A DNA stretch of 64,000 nt from Tamarix chinensis (lineage: Eukaryota; Streptophyta; Magnoliopsida; Caryophyllales; Tamaricaceae). How positions within the stretch are numbered: the stretch's first letter is position 1; every line of letters starts with the position of its first letter. The stretch is taken from the NCBI GenBank assembly GCA_030549775.1, contig CM060175.1, positions 80,012,245 through 80,076,244 of the forward strand, read 5' to 3'. Shown piece by piece: positions 1 to 14,000 of this stretch. A model generated the notes under the pieces. It had not been told where the DNA came from and searched no databases. It was given only the letters and a program-made list of their open reading frames with translations. Position numbers and translations under genes: made by a program.

Positions 1-215
1 CCAGATCCAAATCCATCGGGTTTAGCGGGTAAACGGGTCCTAAATGGGTCTGATTATTTTTTAAAAAAATAATTAATAATTTATGCTAATACAAATACAT
101 TTATGTTTTATATAACTTAATATGTATTTTTTTGTTAAAAAAATCATCTAAGTGAAAAAATAAATATATTAAAATAGTTATATTAACTTTTCAAATGGTG
201 TTTTAATGCTTTTAG

Positions 216-672
216 TAGGGATGTAAATGGGGCGGGTATACCCATATCCGTATCCGATAAGAAAATCCGTACCCATACCCAAATCCATATATCCGCTAAC
301 ACATCCATATCCGTATCCATTGGATATCCGTTACTCGATGGATTATCCGTTTACCCATTAATGGATATTATCCGATGGATAAATCTATCACCCGACAGAT
401 AAACCCATTTAGAGTTAAGCTAAATGATAATTCTAACTTTAATTTATACTATACTTATTTTAAAATTAAGGGTAAAAAGGTAATTATATATCAAGTAAAC
501 GAGTATGAATATGGATATGGGTATGGTTACAGGTACGGGTATAGATATCCCATACCCGTATCCATACTCGAATCCGACGGGTATTTTTTTTTCATCATCC
601 ATATTCGTTTATCCATATCTGTTGGACAAAATCTGTCGGATTTCGGGTAAATTCGCCCCATTTATATCCCTA
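216..672. mobile_element. Complete non-autonomous hAT MITE with 8-bp target duplication
   Basis: A 457-bp element starts TAGGGATGTAAATGGGGCG and, read inverted from the right, TAGGGATATAAATGGGGCG, so the terminal inverted repeats match over about 19 bp with one difference. Identical 8-bp flanks GCTTTTAG lie at 208-215 and 673-680; an 8-bp duplication is diagnostic of the hAT superfamily. The interior consists of short repeats of the CCATATCCGTATCC / GGATATGGGTATGG type on both strands. The reading frames across it (for example 375-650) are by-products of these repeats. It must be mobilised in trans by a hAT transposase. It is inserted inside the MITE spanning 1-1060, so it is the younger insertion. 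Confidence 0.9.
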
Positions 673-792
673 GCTTTTAGAATACAATGTTATATATATT
701 GTTTATAAAGTAAGTATACAAAAATAAAATTTAAAAAAAATAAATAAGGAGCTTATATACAATTAAGACAATAATGAAAAACATAATATTAG

Positions 793-799
<7 letters not shown>

Positions 800-847
<48 letters not shown>

Positions 848-862
848 TACACACACACACAC
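800..862. repeat. (AT)n followed by (CA)n microsatellite
   Basis: Uninterrupted AT dinucleotides run from about 800 to 842, followed after a short spacer by about seven CA units at 849-862. The compound microsatellite lies inside the outer MITE. Confidence 0.95.
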
Positions 863-1060
863 ATATGTATATTAACGGGTATGGCGGGTTGGGTCTGGGT
901 CTAGAACTGGACCCAGACCTAGACCCAGACCCTTTAAGGTATATGTGGACCCAGACCCGATCCAGATCCATCGGATCCAAAAAATCATGGACCCAGACCC
1001 GCTAAAAATGAGGCGGGTCTAGCAGGTCTGGGTCGGGTCTGAGACCCATTGCCATCCTTA

Positions 1061-1760
1061 CTGCTACTCGTATTGCCGTTGTGCGGCTTCTTTTTCCTCG
1101 GTCGAGCTTGTGAAGGCTCTCCTCCAGACGCTCCCTCCTCTACTTCTGACGAGCGGCTGCCTTTTTATTTTCTTTCTTTTTGACCACTGACAGCTCCTCT
1201 TCGCGTGACGCGCCCTACCGCACTTCCTCTTCCTTCTACGGCTTCTTCCTTTAATTTATTAATGTTGCTCCTTTATTTTTGTCAGAGAGCCTTTCCACAT
1301 CAACCCTCACAAACCCTTCATGTGGCTCATTGTTTCGTGCTTGGCGGCTCGTTTGGTTTGCCTCCCCGCTACGTCATTTCTTCCATTCTTGTTTCAGGCC
1401 TTTGGGCCTTCGGCTTTTGGCCGTTGGTCCAAAGGTCCAAATCTTTTTTTTATTTTTTTTCTTTTATTTAAAAACAATACCTACAAAATAAAATTAAATA
1501 AATATTTTATTTTAAATTTACTTAATTTATATCATTTTAGCTTAAATAATAATATTTATGCAATTTTTACCACTTAAGCATAAAACCATAATTATTCACC
1601 TATATTAGTTAAATAAAATACTAAAAACTAAGATTATAAGGGTATAAAATGTGTCAAAATATGAACTTATCACCATCGCACCACCAATCCACTTCTCTTA
1701 CCTATTCTGGTCACCACCACTCCCCTTCATTCCTTTTAAGTTTCATTTGACTAGATTTAC

Positions 1761-1798
<38 letters not shown>

Positions 1799-4240
1799 TT
1801 AAAAAAAGAAAAAAATAAAAAGGATAAGATAGACTAATTTCGGATATTTCCATTTTAGGTACTATTCCGGTGATAGAAGGAGATGAGGCGTAGGTTATTC
1901 TTTCTTAGAGACTAGAGTCGTTTCGATAAGGATACAGTCATAGCTAGGGCCTTGTTTTGTTAAAATGTGATTTTATTATATGCTAAGTGAATACTTGCAT
2001 GAAATATTAGATGGTTTAGGGTTGTAAGTGCATCTTAACTTGCAAGGACTAAAGGTAATAATGTGTGTTGACATGATTATGTTGGTTCATGTGTTGATGT
2101 GTATTTCTATTATATGATACTACATGTTTTGAAATGTTGGGAAGTTCTTGTATTTGAGGCCACGGGACTTAGGTAGGATTATGAGACCTAGGGGTATTTT
2201 GGTCAAAATTGTAAAAATAGGCATATGAGGAAACCCTAGGGTGAAAGTTAGCCAAATATCATTTGGATGATGCTAAACAAATAACTATGGTAAATGTAAT
2301 AGTGGATTAGGGTAAATATTGCATAGAAAGGGTTGACCATGCATAGGGTGGGTCAAACCTAATTTGAGCTATGTCTAGGGGTGTTTAAGTGAGGGATGGT
2401 TGCTAAGAATGGAAAGGGGGGAATGAGGACATTGTTGGGTAGCTTGGCATAATTAGGGGAGTCATTGGATGCTAAAGGATGGGAGATTTCTAAAAATATA
2501 GAACTAAGATTTTGGTAGTACAAAACCCTAAGATGGTATATCATTATCACATGTATGAAATGGGGGAGTTAGATTGTACCTCTGATCTATGATGTTAATT
2601 ATGTTAATTAACTATATATCTACCATGGGAAAATTAGGGTTTCAAAAGGGTCCATTGTGGGAGGTTATTATCACATGTGTAGAATGAATAAGTTAGGCTA
2701 CAAAACTTTAGGGGACGAGTAAGCATAGTAAAATATGTTTGGTTGTGGAAAATTAGGAATAAACAAGTAGTATAGAATGGGCTAGACCAACTAGGGATAA
2801 ACTAGGGTTTTGAGGAGTAACTCTAGAGGCCAATGGTCCTCATATGTGAGAAATGGGAGTAATAGGCCATGGCTCATAATAAAAGGGGATTCTAATGATA
2901 GGTTTGGTTTTTTTAGGTGATTGGGAACTCAAAGGAACACTAGGGGGTATGGAGGTACTAGGGATTAGGAGACTAGGGTTCCAACAGAATAGGGTAGGCC
3001 CGGGGTGGTAGTAGAGCAGGAGTCATACTTGAGTTGTGCATGGTTGTGTGTGGTATCTAAAGCTAATAAGACATGAATAAGATAATAATCACTTAAAGTG
3101 GAAAATCACTTAATTAGGGGCCGGTTGTACCTTATTTACCGATCCACTAATGAGAATAGTGGCCAAGAGCTTACTGCCCTGGGGTTGTACCTTATTTACC
3201 GATCCACCAGTGAGAATAGTGGGGTATCGCACTTAAGTAATTAAAACCATTGAATGATAATAACCCTAGGAATACACTAATCACTTAAAGTAGAAGATCA
3301 CATAAGTCAAGGTATGTTATACCTTATTTATTGATACACCGATGAGAATAGTGGCCAAGAGCATGCTGCCCTAGGGTTGTACCTTATTTACCTATCCATC
3401 AGTGAAAATAATTGGGTACTAAACTCAATTAATAAAAACCTTGGACAATAATAACCTATGGGAAGACAATAATCACTTATAGTGGAACACCACATAGGTC
3501 GGGGTCGATTTTATCTTATTTACAGATCCACCAGTGAGAATAGCGGCTAAGTGTGTATTACCTTGGGTTGTACCTTATTTATCAATCCACCGATAAGAAT
3601 AGTGGGGTCCCAAGCCCACATGGACATAATTCATGAGTTGACTATTTATTGCATGATTATCTTGAGTCTAAATAATAATGAACGAACCGTTATGACCTAA
3701 TTATGTGCATTTTATTTCTTTTTGTGGTGTCATTAACTACTCTGACCTATTTAATGGTATTGTTATCTTACTCAGTATGTAGCTTAATGATCACCTTTAT
3801 TATAGGTGTTGCTCATTTCCATGAGCAATGTCCTCTTCTAAGCCTATGTAGATGAATGAGGATTCTCTCAATGACTTTGTCGCTTATAATGATATGATTG
3901 GGGCAAAGTGATCAGTTGTGCCCAGGGTTAGGGATCGGATAGAGTGGAATCCGGTTGTTGTCCTTTCCAACTTTCCAGTCTTAATGTTTTATTTTCGCTG
4001 AACAATGTTTGTGTATATCAGTATTTCTTTGGAAACAAACACTTAACCTTTATTATGTTATGAAATGCTACCTTGATACATTTATCATGGGTTGTAGCTA
4101 TTTCTATTTTGCCTTGTAGTTGGTATAATGATGGCCCAGGGCCAAACTTATACCAATTATAGTAGTGACACTCCTCTTATGGTTGGATGATTTTTTGTTA
4201 AAAATGAAAAATTTTAATGGTGATATTTGGGGGTGTTACA
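1061..4240 (+). mobile_element. Long-LTR copy L1 (L family), left end not seen
   Basis: The right end is GGGGGTGTTACA at 4240, the terminus shared by all L-family copies. From left to right it shows a GC- and pyrimidine-rich part (1061-1450), an AT-rich part with an ATT microsatellite (1761-1795), a block around 1840-1945 also recognisable in L9 (GGTGATA...GGAG, GATAAGGATAC, CATAGCTAGGG), the tandem array at 3110-3620, and the decayed conserved block TTACTCAGTATG at 3770 followed by TATAGGTGTTGCTCAT. The left TG end is not visible; it may lie before the window with the MITEs inserted into it. No gag or pol is attached. The right flank CATAC would be the 5-bp target duplication. Confidence 0.6.
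3110..3620 (+). repeat. Tandem array of CCGATCCAC...AATAGTGG units in L1
   Basis: Six or so units of about 60 bp each carry GTTGTACCTTATTTACC, then GATCCACCAGTGAG, then AATAGTGG. They occur in three pairs separated by a CACTTA-AGTGGAA spacer. Equivalent arrays are found in all the other L copies except that L8 shows at most a weak trace. Confidence 0.85.
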
Positions 4241-7200
4241 CATACCTTAGACATCATCAATCAAAGAGCCTCACCTCCCACTAGTCGGTCCAAAACTTAA
4301 CTGTCTGGGCACTTTGGATGATCTAGTGGTCCCCTCTATAAATAAATGGTAACACTTTAGTGATATGCCTCTAGGTCGAAGAGACAGAAGACTCACAATT
4401 AAGGTTATTAAGATGTTGTCTCTTACAATACTTGTCATTCAACACACAAAACCATAACTTGTCTTTTTTTTACATAAATTCCTAGGCTAGCTTCATAATC
4501 ATGGCTTTGCTAGAAAATTCCAACCATATAATTCTAAGGGGCCCATGAACTTTGATCCTGTAAACATTTTGCCAACAGATCATGTGAACTTTCCTTCAGT
4601 TTGAATTTGAACCCCAAACAAAGTTACAGCATAATTCCTCAATCTCTTCATAGGTCATATTCGGGAGGATCTAACTTTGCATGACATAATGAGGAATTGC
4701 ATAGAGAATTAACTATGTAAGAGTGACTATCCCTGCCATTGAAAGTCGGTGAGGTTGCCATTTGAAAAAAAAATTCCTCACCTTATCCACAACAAGAGTA
4801 AAGAAAGCATTTCCTTTCCTAACCACTTGAAATTGAGCTCCCAATAATGGCTTATACCATTGACCAAAGTAAATCCAAAGATGTTAGAGACCTCATGGAT
4901 AGTATGCGTATGCACATTTAGAGAAAAGATAATAGTTGATTTAGCTTAACTCACTCTTTGGGAAGTCGTAACTCCAAAACACCTAAGGATCTCAAGGATG
5001 ATTTGAATTTGACTTGTAGAGGTAATACTAAAAGGGAGAAAATCATTTGCGTAGAGCAAATGTGAAATTTTAACTACCCCCTTACAACCGGGATCAACCT
5101 CCACTTCTTGTTACCCAAAGCCTAGTGAATAGTATGGGAGAGCCTTTCTATACATAGAACAAAAAGATAAGGAGAAATCAGATCTCCTTGCCTAATACAC
5201 CGGGATGGGTAGAAAGCATCAAACACATCCTCGTTCCATATCGCTCTTATTGGGGCAATGGTAATACAAAATGATATTAGTTTAGTTATCATCTTGAGAA
5301 AACCTACCACTTTAAGAGTGTTGATTATGAACTCCCACGATATTAGGCAATATGCTTTCTCAAGGTCAATTTGAAGAGCCATGAAGCCTATGGAACGTTT
5401 CTTTATCTTCATAATGTGACTTAATTAGTGTCTAATAATAATGTTATCCTTTATTTAGTGACTCGATAAGAAACTGCTCTACTCCAATCCAATAATGTGG
5501 GAAATAATGGGCTTCAATCTATTAGTGATGACCTTACTAATGGTTTTTTAAGTAACATTACACAAACTAATAGGTCTAAATTCACAAATGGACATAGGAT
5601 CATCCACTTTTGGAATCAAATCATGAAGAGTATTGTTGATCTTGATAGGGAAACCCCCGTAGCAAAGGCATGTGGCACTAAGGCATGTATATTGTGGCCC
5701 ACAATGCTCCACAATTTATGGGAAAACATTATAACACAACCATTGAGGCCCAAACATTGAGAAAACCACTAACTTAGTATCTTCCATACTCACCTATTTA
5801 ACAAGATCTTCTATATTCAAAGGTAAGAGAATGGGAAAGATATTTGGGAGATCAATCTCATGGCATATCACACTTTTACTTGTGTAAAGACTCTTTAAAA
5901 AATTGGTATCATGATCCTTTAGATCCACCACATCAAAAATCCATACCTCATCAAAAAAACTCAATCAAGATACATGACTCTTAGTTGTATTACCAATGGA
6001 AAAATAATGAAATTGTCTAATGTTTTTGCCATTCAATGTGGTTGCATCCATCTTATACTTTTGGAACACTGCATTTGCTCCTGTAAAATGGCAGAATTAA
6101 GCTCATCTAAGAGTAGCTAGATTGTGAGAGAAACCCTCTGGAGAAGCCTACTAAGTCCATTTCATTCTATCCATGAGTCTTCTCTTCCTCTTAAAAATGT
6201 CTCCAAAGACTTCCTTCTTCCAAATCAAGATCACATTCAAAATATCATTAAGGACATTCAATATATTGGAATCACGCTTTTAAATTTTCTTAATAACTTC
6301 CAGAATACTGTGATTAGTGAGCCAAGTCAATTTAGATTTGAAATGTTTTCTATGTGTTTCTTGAGATGCCTCTTCATAAATTTGTAGGAGGAGAAGGTGG
6401 TGACTTGACCACATTCACACAAGGTGTTTAACCTATGCGCTAAGAAATAAAAGCCTCCAATCATCATTAACAACAATCCAATCATTCCAAGATCTAATAC
6501 TTCTACCCCTTGCTTTCCCCTGCCAAGTGTACTTGGGTCCAGAGAAACCTAAATTATACAGTGCACACTGTCACAATCTCTCATTGAATAATTTGTAATA
6601 GGCAAATTACCTATGAACCCTACCTCTCCTTTCTTCCAAAGAAGAAACACCATTGAAATCTCTGCCAACAACCAATTCCATTTAAACCATCTTAGAAATG
6701 TTAATGAGATCATTCTAAATCTCTCCTCTTAAACTAGCATATGGGGAGCATAGACACCAGTTAGGAGGAACTATGGGCCATCCCAAGGCTTAACAAAAAC
6801 ATATATGAGATAGTCAGAAGAATCCAACACCTTCATCCAAAATATGTCTTCATCCCAATGCAACCAAATTCCACCCTTGAAACCTCTAGCCTCAACCCTA
6901 GAGTTCCCAGCGAACTTGAGTAATCTAACCACTTCATCTCCCTTATCACCACTTATTTTGGTTTCCACAAACATAGTAGCCTTAGGCTTATAGTGTAGAA
7001 CAATATTCAATAAGTGACCGTAAAAGAGCTTACTACCAACTCCTTTAACATTCTAAAATAAAAATCTATATTTATCCTTCTTCATTGTTATTGTAAGGAG
7101 GAGAAAACCAAAAAGAGGACAACAATCAAGTTGGTGGCAATGGACCTTGGCCGTGGGCCTAACTCTTGTTCAAAGCCTCTGCTCAAACTCCCTTATTAGG

Positions 7201-8860
7201 AGTTTCATATCCAAACATGATCCATTGGGTTGCTTTTCCAACTCGTTCATTAGGACGTCGTAGTCCCACCTTCCCTCCTAAGGCTCTTATAAGAGTTGGA
7301 AAGTAAAGAATTTGAAATAGGTGCTAACGGCCTTTGTCCTATCTCCCCTAATCCATTTTTATTAAGGGCTTTCAATTATTGAGGTTCCTTGATTTTACCA
7401 AATGTTACAGTTCTTTGGTCACTAACTTCTTAATACATGGGTCAAATTAACTTCTAATCTTGGATAATATTAATTATGGTTGATTCATGTACCAACTCTA
7501 AATCAGTGCTATCCTTAATTAATTTGTCATTTCCTTTATTCAAAATAGGATTCGTGGGATCCAAAAGGAAAAAAATTGTTTCCCCCTCATTTAGCAAGAA
7601 GTCCTCCAACTCAGCAAGAACTAAAAAGCTCTATTCTAAGAGAGCTTCCTTCCTAATTTTATGATGATTATTAGATAAAAATTCCATCACCTTTTTGGTA
7701 GTTGAGGAATTCCTAGGAGTTTCTCTTACCCGCGTTTATCATCATCCTCTATTTGCAACCAACATCCCTAGGCCAAAGTGAGAATCTAGTGATTGATCCA
7801 TGATTGGTTCATCATCAACCACCATCTCATAATTTCCCCTAACCTCCTCATTTTTTCTTATCAGAATAGTAGGAGAGGATGGATAATTATCACACACATG
7901 GCTAGCTCTATCATAATGGTAGCACAAATTTTGAATGACCTCATATTCAAGATTGTAAATATATGTGCCAAGAAGGAACTTAGGCAACAATGGATGTTTC
8001 AAATCAATGTCCACTGCCATAAGGTCAAACTTACCCATGGACATCGCAGATGTTTGTGTGTCCATTTTCACAACTTTACTAATGAAATCCTCGATACCTT
8101 CTATTATTTCCATATCTCCATAGTATTCTATCAGACGTTAGAGGATTCTAACCCATGCAACTATATAGGTAATGGAGGCTGTCAAAGCCCAAAAATATAG
8201 CATCCATTTATAGAACGTAATATATTATTGGAACACCATCCAAGGACCTCTAATCAGGATGTGTTCTAGTCTTCCCTCTTTTGGAGCTTGATAAGGAATA
8301 ATCCCTTTCATAATTCAACTAATTTGTAGGTTCCTTCTATCACCCACATACCCAATTTGTGGCTTAGAGTTTCATATCGAAGGGTTCAGACCATCAATTT
8401 CACAATCATACATCTTCTCCATCGTCGTTGAAGTTTTTTCTTCTCTTCTGCATAGATACAATTTTGGGGCCACGAGGAATCCAAGACCACTAGATCATCT
8501 GTGCATTCCTCATCCTCCATATCCTCAATCTTTTTTTCATTCAGCATCATCGCTTATTGAGTACTCCACGTGACTGACCTGGACACTCATACACTTTGGG
8601 AAAGAGAACCCCTGAAGGCTAGGATATTGAGATTCTAATATGGAGAGACATTCATTATTATCAGACTTGTGGAACTAACTTGAGTCTACAGGGGATTCAC
8701 CGACCATTTGTTAGGATTAGAGATCACTAACCTAGTGTTTAAACTTATTATGGGAAGAAGTTGAAGAGTCGGTCATGTCGTAGATTTCATTGTTAGGTTG
8801 GGCAGTGAAAAGGGGATTTGAGTGGGAGATCATTCAAGAGAATCTCATTTTTTTTTCAAA
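4241..8860 (-). pseudogene. LINE retrotransposon (L1-type), strongly decayed, ORF1 and ORF2 remnants
   Basis: Three coding remnants follow one another on the minus strand in LINE order. At 8113-7742 an ORF1-like piece has MSMGKFDLMAVDIDLKHPLL and a Cys/His-containing stretch NLCYHYDRASHVCDNYP, which matches the DUF4283/zinc-knuckle layout of plant LINE ORF1 with the knuckle degraded. At 7010-6771 there is the start of the endonuclease (KPKATMFVETKISGDKGD, then VEARGFKGGIWLHWDEDIF). At 5412-5122 there is reverse transcriptase (GFMALQIDLEKAY, then CIRQGDLISPYLFVLCIERL). Further downstream to 4250, shifting frames still resemble the thumb and zinc-binding tail (KPLLGAQF, FWTD*WEVRLFD). Many stops and frameshifts make it non-functional. 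It is a different lineage from the LINE at 11100-20647. The 5' limit near 8860 is approximate, and the 3' side is cut by L1. Confidence 0.8.
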
Positions 8861-11099
8861 GCGTGTTTAATAAACTACTCTTACTAAATAAGTTATATCT
8901 ATTGATAAGTTGTGGATAGTTTTATAATAGATAATTATGTAACCATCTCATCCAATATGTGGGAGATGTATTATGAAATTAATTGAAAAAATTGCAAATT
9001 TCACAGTATTATATGTGTGGTGGAATAGGTGAGCATACTAATGAATAGGGGTGTAAATGATTTGGTTTAGTTCTCTTTGAGTCCTAAACTCAACCAAACT
9101 ATACTTTTACAAATTTTTTTAAATCAAACCACATCATTTTTTAAAATACCTTAAACCAAATCAAATTATAATTTTATGGTTTTGTTTGATTTTTTTTTTG
9201 GTAGTTTACACACTCCGGGCTTTAATATTTATTTTAATACCTATTTTATAATATAAAAAAACTCTATTTTTACTATTTAACATTAATACTAAGATATATT
9301 TTGATAAATATACTACCAATCTAAACTTCCAACTATAATATCTTGATCAATTTCAATATCAACTATGTTTCATATCACATCACAATGGGTAGGGAAAAAG
9401 TTAGTGTATTTGAATGAAGATATAAGAAGAAAGAAAATCATAAGTATGATGGAATATAAATTTTTTTTATTGCTATAAGTGCATAGATGAGTAGAAATAG
9501 TTATGTTAAATATTATAATGGGTGAATTGGGTTGAAAATCGAAAGGTTTGGATGTGTTAGAAGCTTAGGGATTTTTTCCCCTAGAGAATTTGGGGTGGTT
9601 TTGTTCTTCATAATTAAGGATAATTACATATTTGATTTTTTATTAATGTGTGGGTGTTTGGTTATAACTATGGTGAATTATGGAGACTTGTGGAATTTTG
9701 TGGATAATTGGTGAATTTCGACCATAGGAGTAAATTGATCTTTTTGTGTGATTTTGTGAAAATTAAATATACCATTATAATCCTTAAGATTATTACATAA
9801 AGTTTGCTATATAACATGGTAGGGTTTGGATGTGTTTAGGTTAAGTTGAAAAAATAAAAGTTTTGACATGTTTAGGTGAATTAGGGGTGTTTTGGTCAAT
9901 ATGGGTTAAATAATAAAGATTTGGATTGTATGAGTGTTTTTGAGTTATAAATATTATAAGCTTGATTTATGAAGAGTTTGGGTTAATTGTGAGTAACCTA
10001 AGTATAATAATAAGATAAATGACTTAATTTCGAGAATAATAACTAAGATGTAGCACCAGTATTATATATATGAAACATGGGTGTTTTACCTTAATTTTTG
10101 GATATGTTGATGTGAATATTATTTTATAAATTTTTTATAAAACTAGCAAATTGGTGAGACGTGAGGGTGAAGTTATGGCTCATTGGTGAATTAAGAGTTT
10201 GTGGGGCATTATGGTCCTTCTACCTTGGTTATATATATATATTTTGTGCGTTTTAATTTCCATATGCATTATCATAATATAAAGTAGCTATTAATGAACA
10301 TATATTTTTACATATTTATTACCATTTTACTTTGACTTTTTGTTATTTCTTTGAATAATATGTGAGGTTATTTATAGTAATAATATGCGGTATTTTGACT
10401 ATAACCTTTACGTACGAACTCACATTTAAGTGATTTAAATTTTGGTGTAAAGATAAAATTGAGATATAAAATTTTTAATTCTAGAGCTTTTTGCTAAAGC
10501 CAATCATAGTGTGGAAAATAATGAATCAAAATGTTTATGATATTTTGTTGAATTGAGTTTTTATCTCGTTGTTTTCTCCTTTTGTTTTGTAGAGATAAAT
10601 GATGCACTTTAGGTACAATCAGCATCAATATGCAAGGTCTAATCATCAAGAGATAAAAAAGAAAGGAAAAAGAGAGAAGAAAGAATCATGGAGGAAAAGG
10701 ATAGAGAAGGGTTTCACCAGAGAAGAAAAGGAAAGAAAAGGGGTGCCGATAAAGAATAGAAGGAGAGAGGCAAAAAAATGTAGGTTGTAGAGTAAAGAAA
10801 AAAAACCACACACACACACACAAGCCCAAGGAGAGCAAAAAGGAAAAAAGAACGAAATCCGAGAAAGGAAAAGGATGACGGTAGTGAGAAAAAATTTTTA
10901 GAAGAAGGAAGACAAAGCACATGTGCAGGAGTCAGAATATTTAATACCGTCGGTCATATGAGTACAATATTTTTTTATTATAGTTTTGAATATGAAGTGC
11001 TGTAATTTTATATTCATATATTTTTATATTCAATATTTTATGTATAATTTATATGTTTTATTTAATTTGATTATTTTTTTATTATAAAATGATGGAATT
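8861..11099. other. AT-rich unassigned interval
   Basis: No coding similarity is seen. It contains a probable hAT-type terminus at 9046, long AT-rich stretches, a purine-rich stretch at about 10599-10920 and a (CA)n run at 10806-10823. Reading frames at 9532-9714 and 10599-10922 are low-complexity and not supported as genes. The segment 10930-11099 may include the 3' tail of the LINE that follows. Confidence 0.5.
9046..9218. mobile_element. Possible hAT-type MITE remnant
   Basis: TAGGGGTGTAAATGATTTGG at 9046 resembles the start of common hAT MITEs, and the interior alternates GGTTTAGTT and AAACCAAA motifs as such elements do. The inverted partner near 9205-9216 (GTTTACACACTCC) is weak, and no 8-bp target duplication was found. 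Confidence 0.35.
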
Positions 11100-14000
11100 T
11101 TATATCAGGGATCAAATGTTACAAATGAAATTGTAGAATTTATCTACCCTCCCAAGCAAACTACCAAACTTTTCCCTCCTACTAGATTGGAGACAAAGAG
11201 ATGACATTGTCAAAGCAATCCTATGTGATACCCCTTTCAAATCCCAAGGTTTATTAAAAAAAGATACAACTATTTCTAGCTTTCCAATCTTCATAGAAAG
11301 CAACAACATAAAAACTAGAATATAAATGAGTGATGGCAGCCTTCCTGCTTTTATTTCTTGAAATTGAGACAAAAAACCATGCACGGGAGTTGTGTCTGAT
11401 CCTGAGACCACTGCCTTGACCAATAGCAGGCCATATCTTCTTCAGTTCAGCACAATTACATAATAGGTGAGGAATAGTTTCATCCTGTGTACAGAAACAA
11501 CATTGTAGATTAATGGTAGGAAGAATGATGCTAATCTTATCTTTAGTGGGAAGCTTTGAGTGTGTAGCTAACCAAAATATAAACTTATGCTTAGAAGCTG
11601 CAAAGCTTGACCACACAGCTCTCCACGAGGCTACACGAGGAGTTGAATATCTGATTACTTCATATACTTCAGCAATAGAGTAGTTTTTATCCCTCTGCCA
11701 CTGCTGGAACATAGGTAAGAGAACATGCCTTAAGGGAAAAATTTTATGCAGTAACCCTAAAGCAATGCAAGGTAGGTTGCAGGAGGCCACATCATGCCTT
11801 TTGATATAATAAGCATGCAACCATTTTATCCAAAGGGCATCTTTTTCCTGAGATAAATGCCATAACATCTTCCCCACAACTGCTACATTCCAGGAAAACA
11901 GATCCATCAAGCCTAAACCCCCTTCCTTTTTTGGTAAACATACCACTTTCCAAGCCACTAATACTCTCTTAGAAGGAGAGGCTTTGCCAGACCAAAGAAA
12001 AGACCTGCACAGGGCCACAACCTTATGAATACTTTTTTTAGGAAGAATGAAGATTTGACTCCGGTAGGTAGTAATGCCTGTGATCACAGATTGTAACAAC
12101 TAAACTCTTCCAGCATATGAAAGGAGTTTATTAGCCCAGTGTTACATCCTACCAGAGATTTTCTTAATCAATTCCAACATATCAGCAGTTTTGAGCCTAG
12201 AGACATCAAGAGGGACCCCTAAGTATTTAAAAGGAAACAATCCCTCCTGAAAATGAAGAATAGATTTGATAGTCTGCTTTAACCCATGTTCAGCACCACC
12301 CAGAAGCACCACACTTTTACCAGGGCTAATATGAAGGCCTGAGCATGCAGAGAAATTATCCAGAACCTCCTTAATAGCCTTCACAGAAGACACATCAGCC
12401 TTGCAAAATACCAAGAGATCATCTGCAAAGCTGAGGTTAATAATATTCAACTTCCTACACTTGAGATGACCCTGAAAGTCATTTCTGCCCCATAAGGATT
12501 GAAAATGTCTCCTGAGGTACTCCATGACAATAACAAACAGAAATGAAGACAATGGATCACCCTATCTAAGCCCTTTTTTTCCTTTAAAAGGAGGCTGCAA
12601 AATATTGTTAACAGATAGGGAATAAGATACTAAAGACACACAAGCTATGATCACCTTGACAAAATGCACAGGGAAGTGCAACCCTAGCATACCCTTCTCT
12701 AAGAAATTTCAATCCACAAAATCATAGGCTTTCCTCATACCAACTTTGATCATACATCTAGGGGAAATATGTTTCCTATTATACATATGCAATAGTTCGT
12801 GGGCCAAAAGTACATTATCACTAATCCTTCGTCCCTTCACGAAACATGACTGATAAGGGTGAATAATGGAAGGCGGGACACATTGCAACCTCCCAACTAA
12901 AACTTTAGCTAAAACCTTATAAACCACATTGTAGAAAGCAATGGGTAGAAAATCAGCCGGCTTTAAAGCATTCCTAGATTTTGGAATAAGCACCAGTTTG
13001 GAATGTCCCATGAAAGATGGAACAAATGCAAATTGAAAAATTCTTCTTACAACTAACCATAGATCTCCCCCTACCACATTCCAGGCAGCCTTAAAAAAAA
13101 CCTGCAGTGAACCCATCAGGCTCTGGAGCTTTGAAGTTTCCAATGGACCATAATGCATCTTTGAACTCCTCCAAAGAAATAGATCTTAACAATTCATGCT
13201 GATGATGAACTGATACAAAGGGGCCCAACTTCAGAACATCAACTGAAACATAACTTGTAGCCAACCCTCTATTACCCAGCAAGTTTGTGTAGAAGGTCAC
13301 AAAAGCCTAAGCAATTTCATTGCTATCAAAACAAAATGATCCTGAGTCAAGCTGGATCTTCCTAATAATGTTGTGCTGCTGATGAGCATTCATAACAGAG
13401 AAGAAGAAATGGGAGTTATAATCCCCTAACTGTAGCCATTTGATACCAGATTGTTGTTTGAAAAAACTTTCCTCACAAGATGCATAAAACTCATAGAGCT
13501 TTAGACTAGATTTCTCTTCTTGCTGCAGAGATAACCTGGAAGGATGCAATGTCAAAGCCTCTTGACTTCTTTTCACCTGATCTCTAGCCATATGAACTTT
13601 AGAAGATATAGCACCAACCTTCTCTTTATTAAAAGACTTCAAATCAACCTTAACTTTCTTTTGATTGAGCTGGAAATTTTTAAAAACATTGAGATCAAAA
13701 TAAGTCTTCCAACTACCTGCCACCAAAGGACGAAAATGTGGATGCAGGGTCCACATATCATAAAATTTGAAATGGCCTTTAAAATGGGGTTGAGTTTCAT
13801 TTAAAGAAACTAGAGAAGGACTATGATCAGAGAAGAGAGTTATTTTAAATTGTGTAAAAGACAAAGGGAACTTAGAAGACCAGGGTATATTAACCATGAC
13901 CCTGTCCAATTTAGCCATAATTAAGTGCTCCCCTAAGCTTCTATTAGACCAAGTGAACTTTAGCCCTAAGAAAGCAAGGTTATGAAGCAAAACAGAATTA

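Larger units (their letters stand above)
1..1060. mobile_element. hAT-type MITE, right part only (left end before window)
   Basis: Both flanks of the inner MITE are built from degenerate GGGTCTGGGTC / GACCCAGACCC and GATCCAGATCCATCGG stretches, seen at 1-50 and again at 880-1045. The right end reads ...CCCATTGCCATCCTTA at 1045-1060, which inverted is TAAGGATGGCAATGGG, a typical non-autonomous hAT terminus. The presumed 8-bp target duplication after it would be CTGCTACT at 1061-1068, but its partner lies before the window. No transposase is present. The element is interrupted at 216-672 by another MITE. Class is inferred from the terminus and internal composition only. Confidence 0.6.

Noticed and set aside
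375..708. Frames with GYGYGYRYGYRY repeats
   Set aside because: They are translations of the GGTATGG-type word repeats inside the 457-bp hAT MITE.
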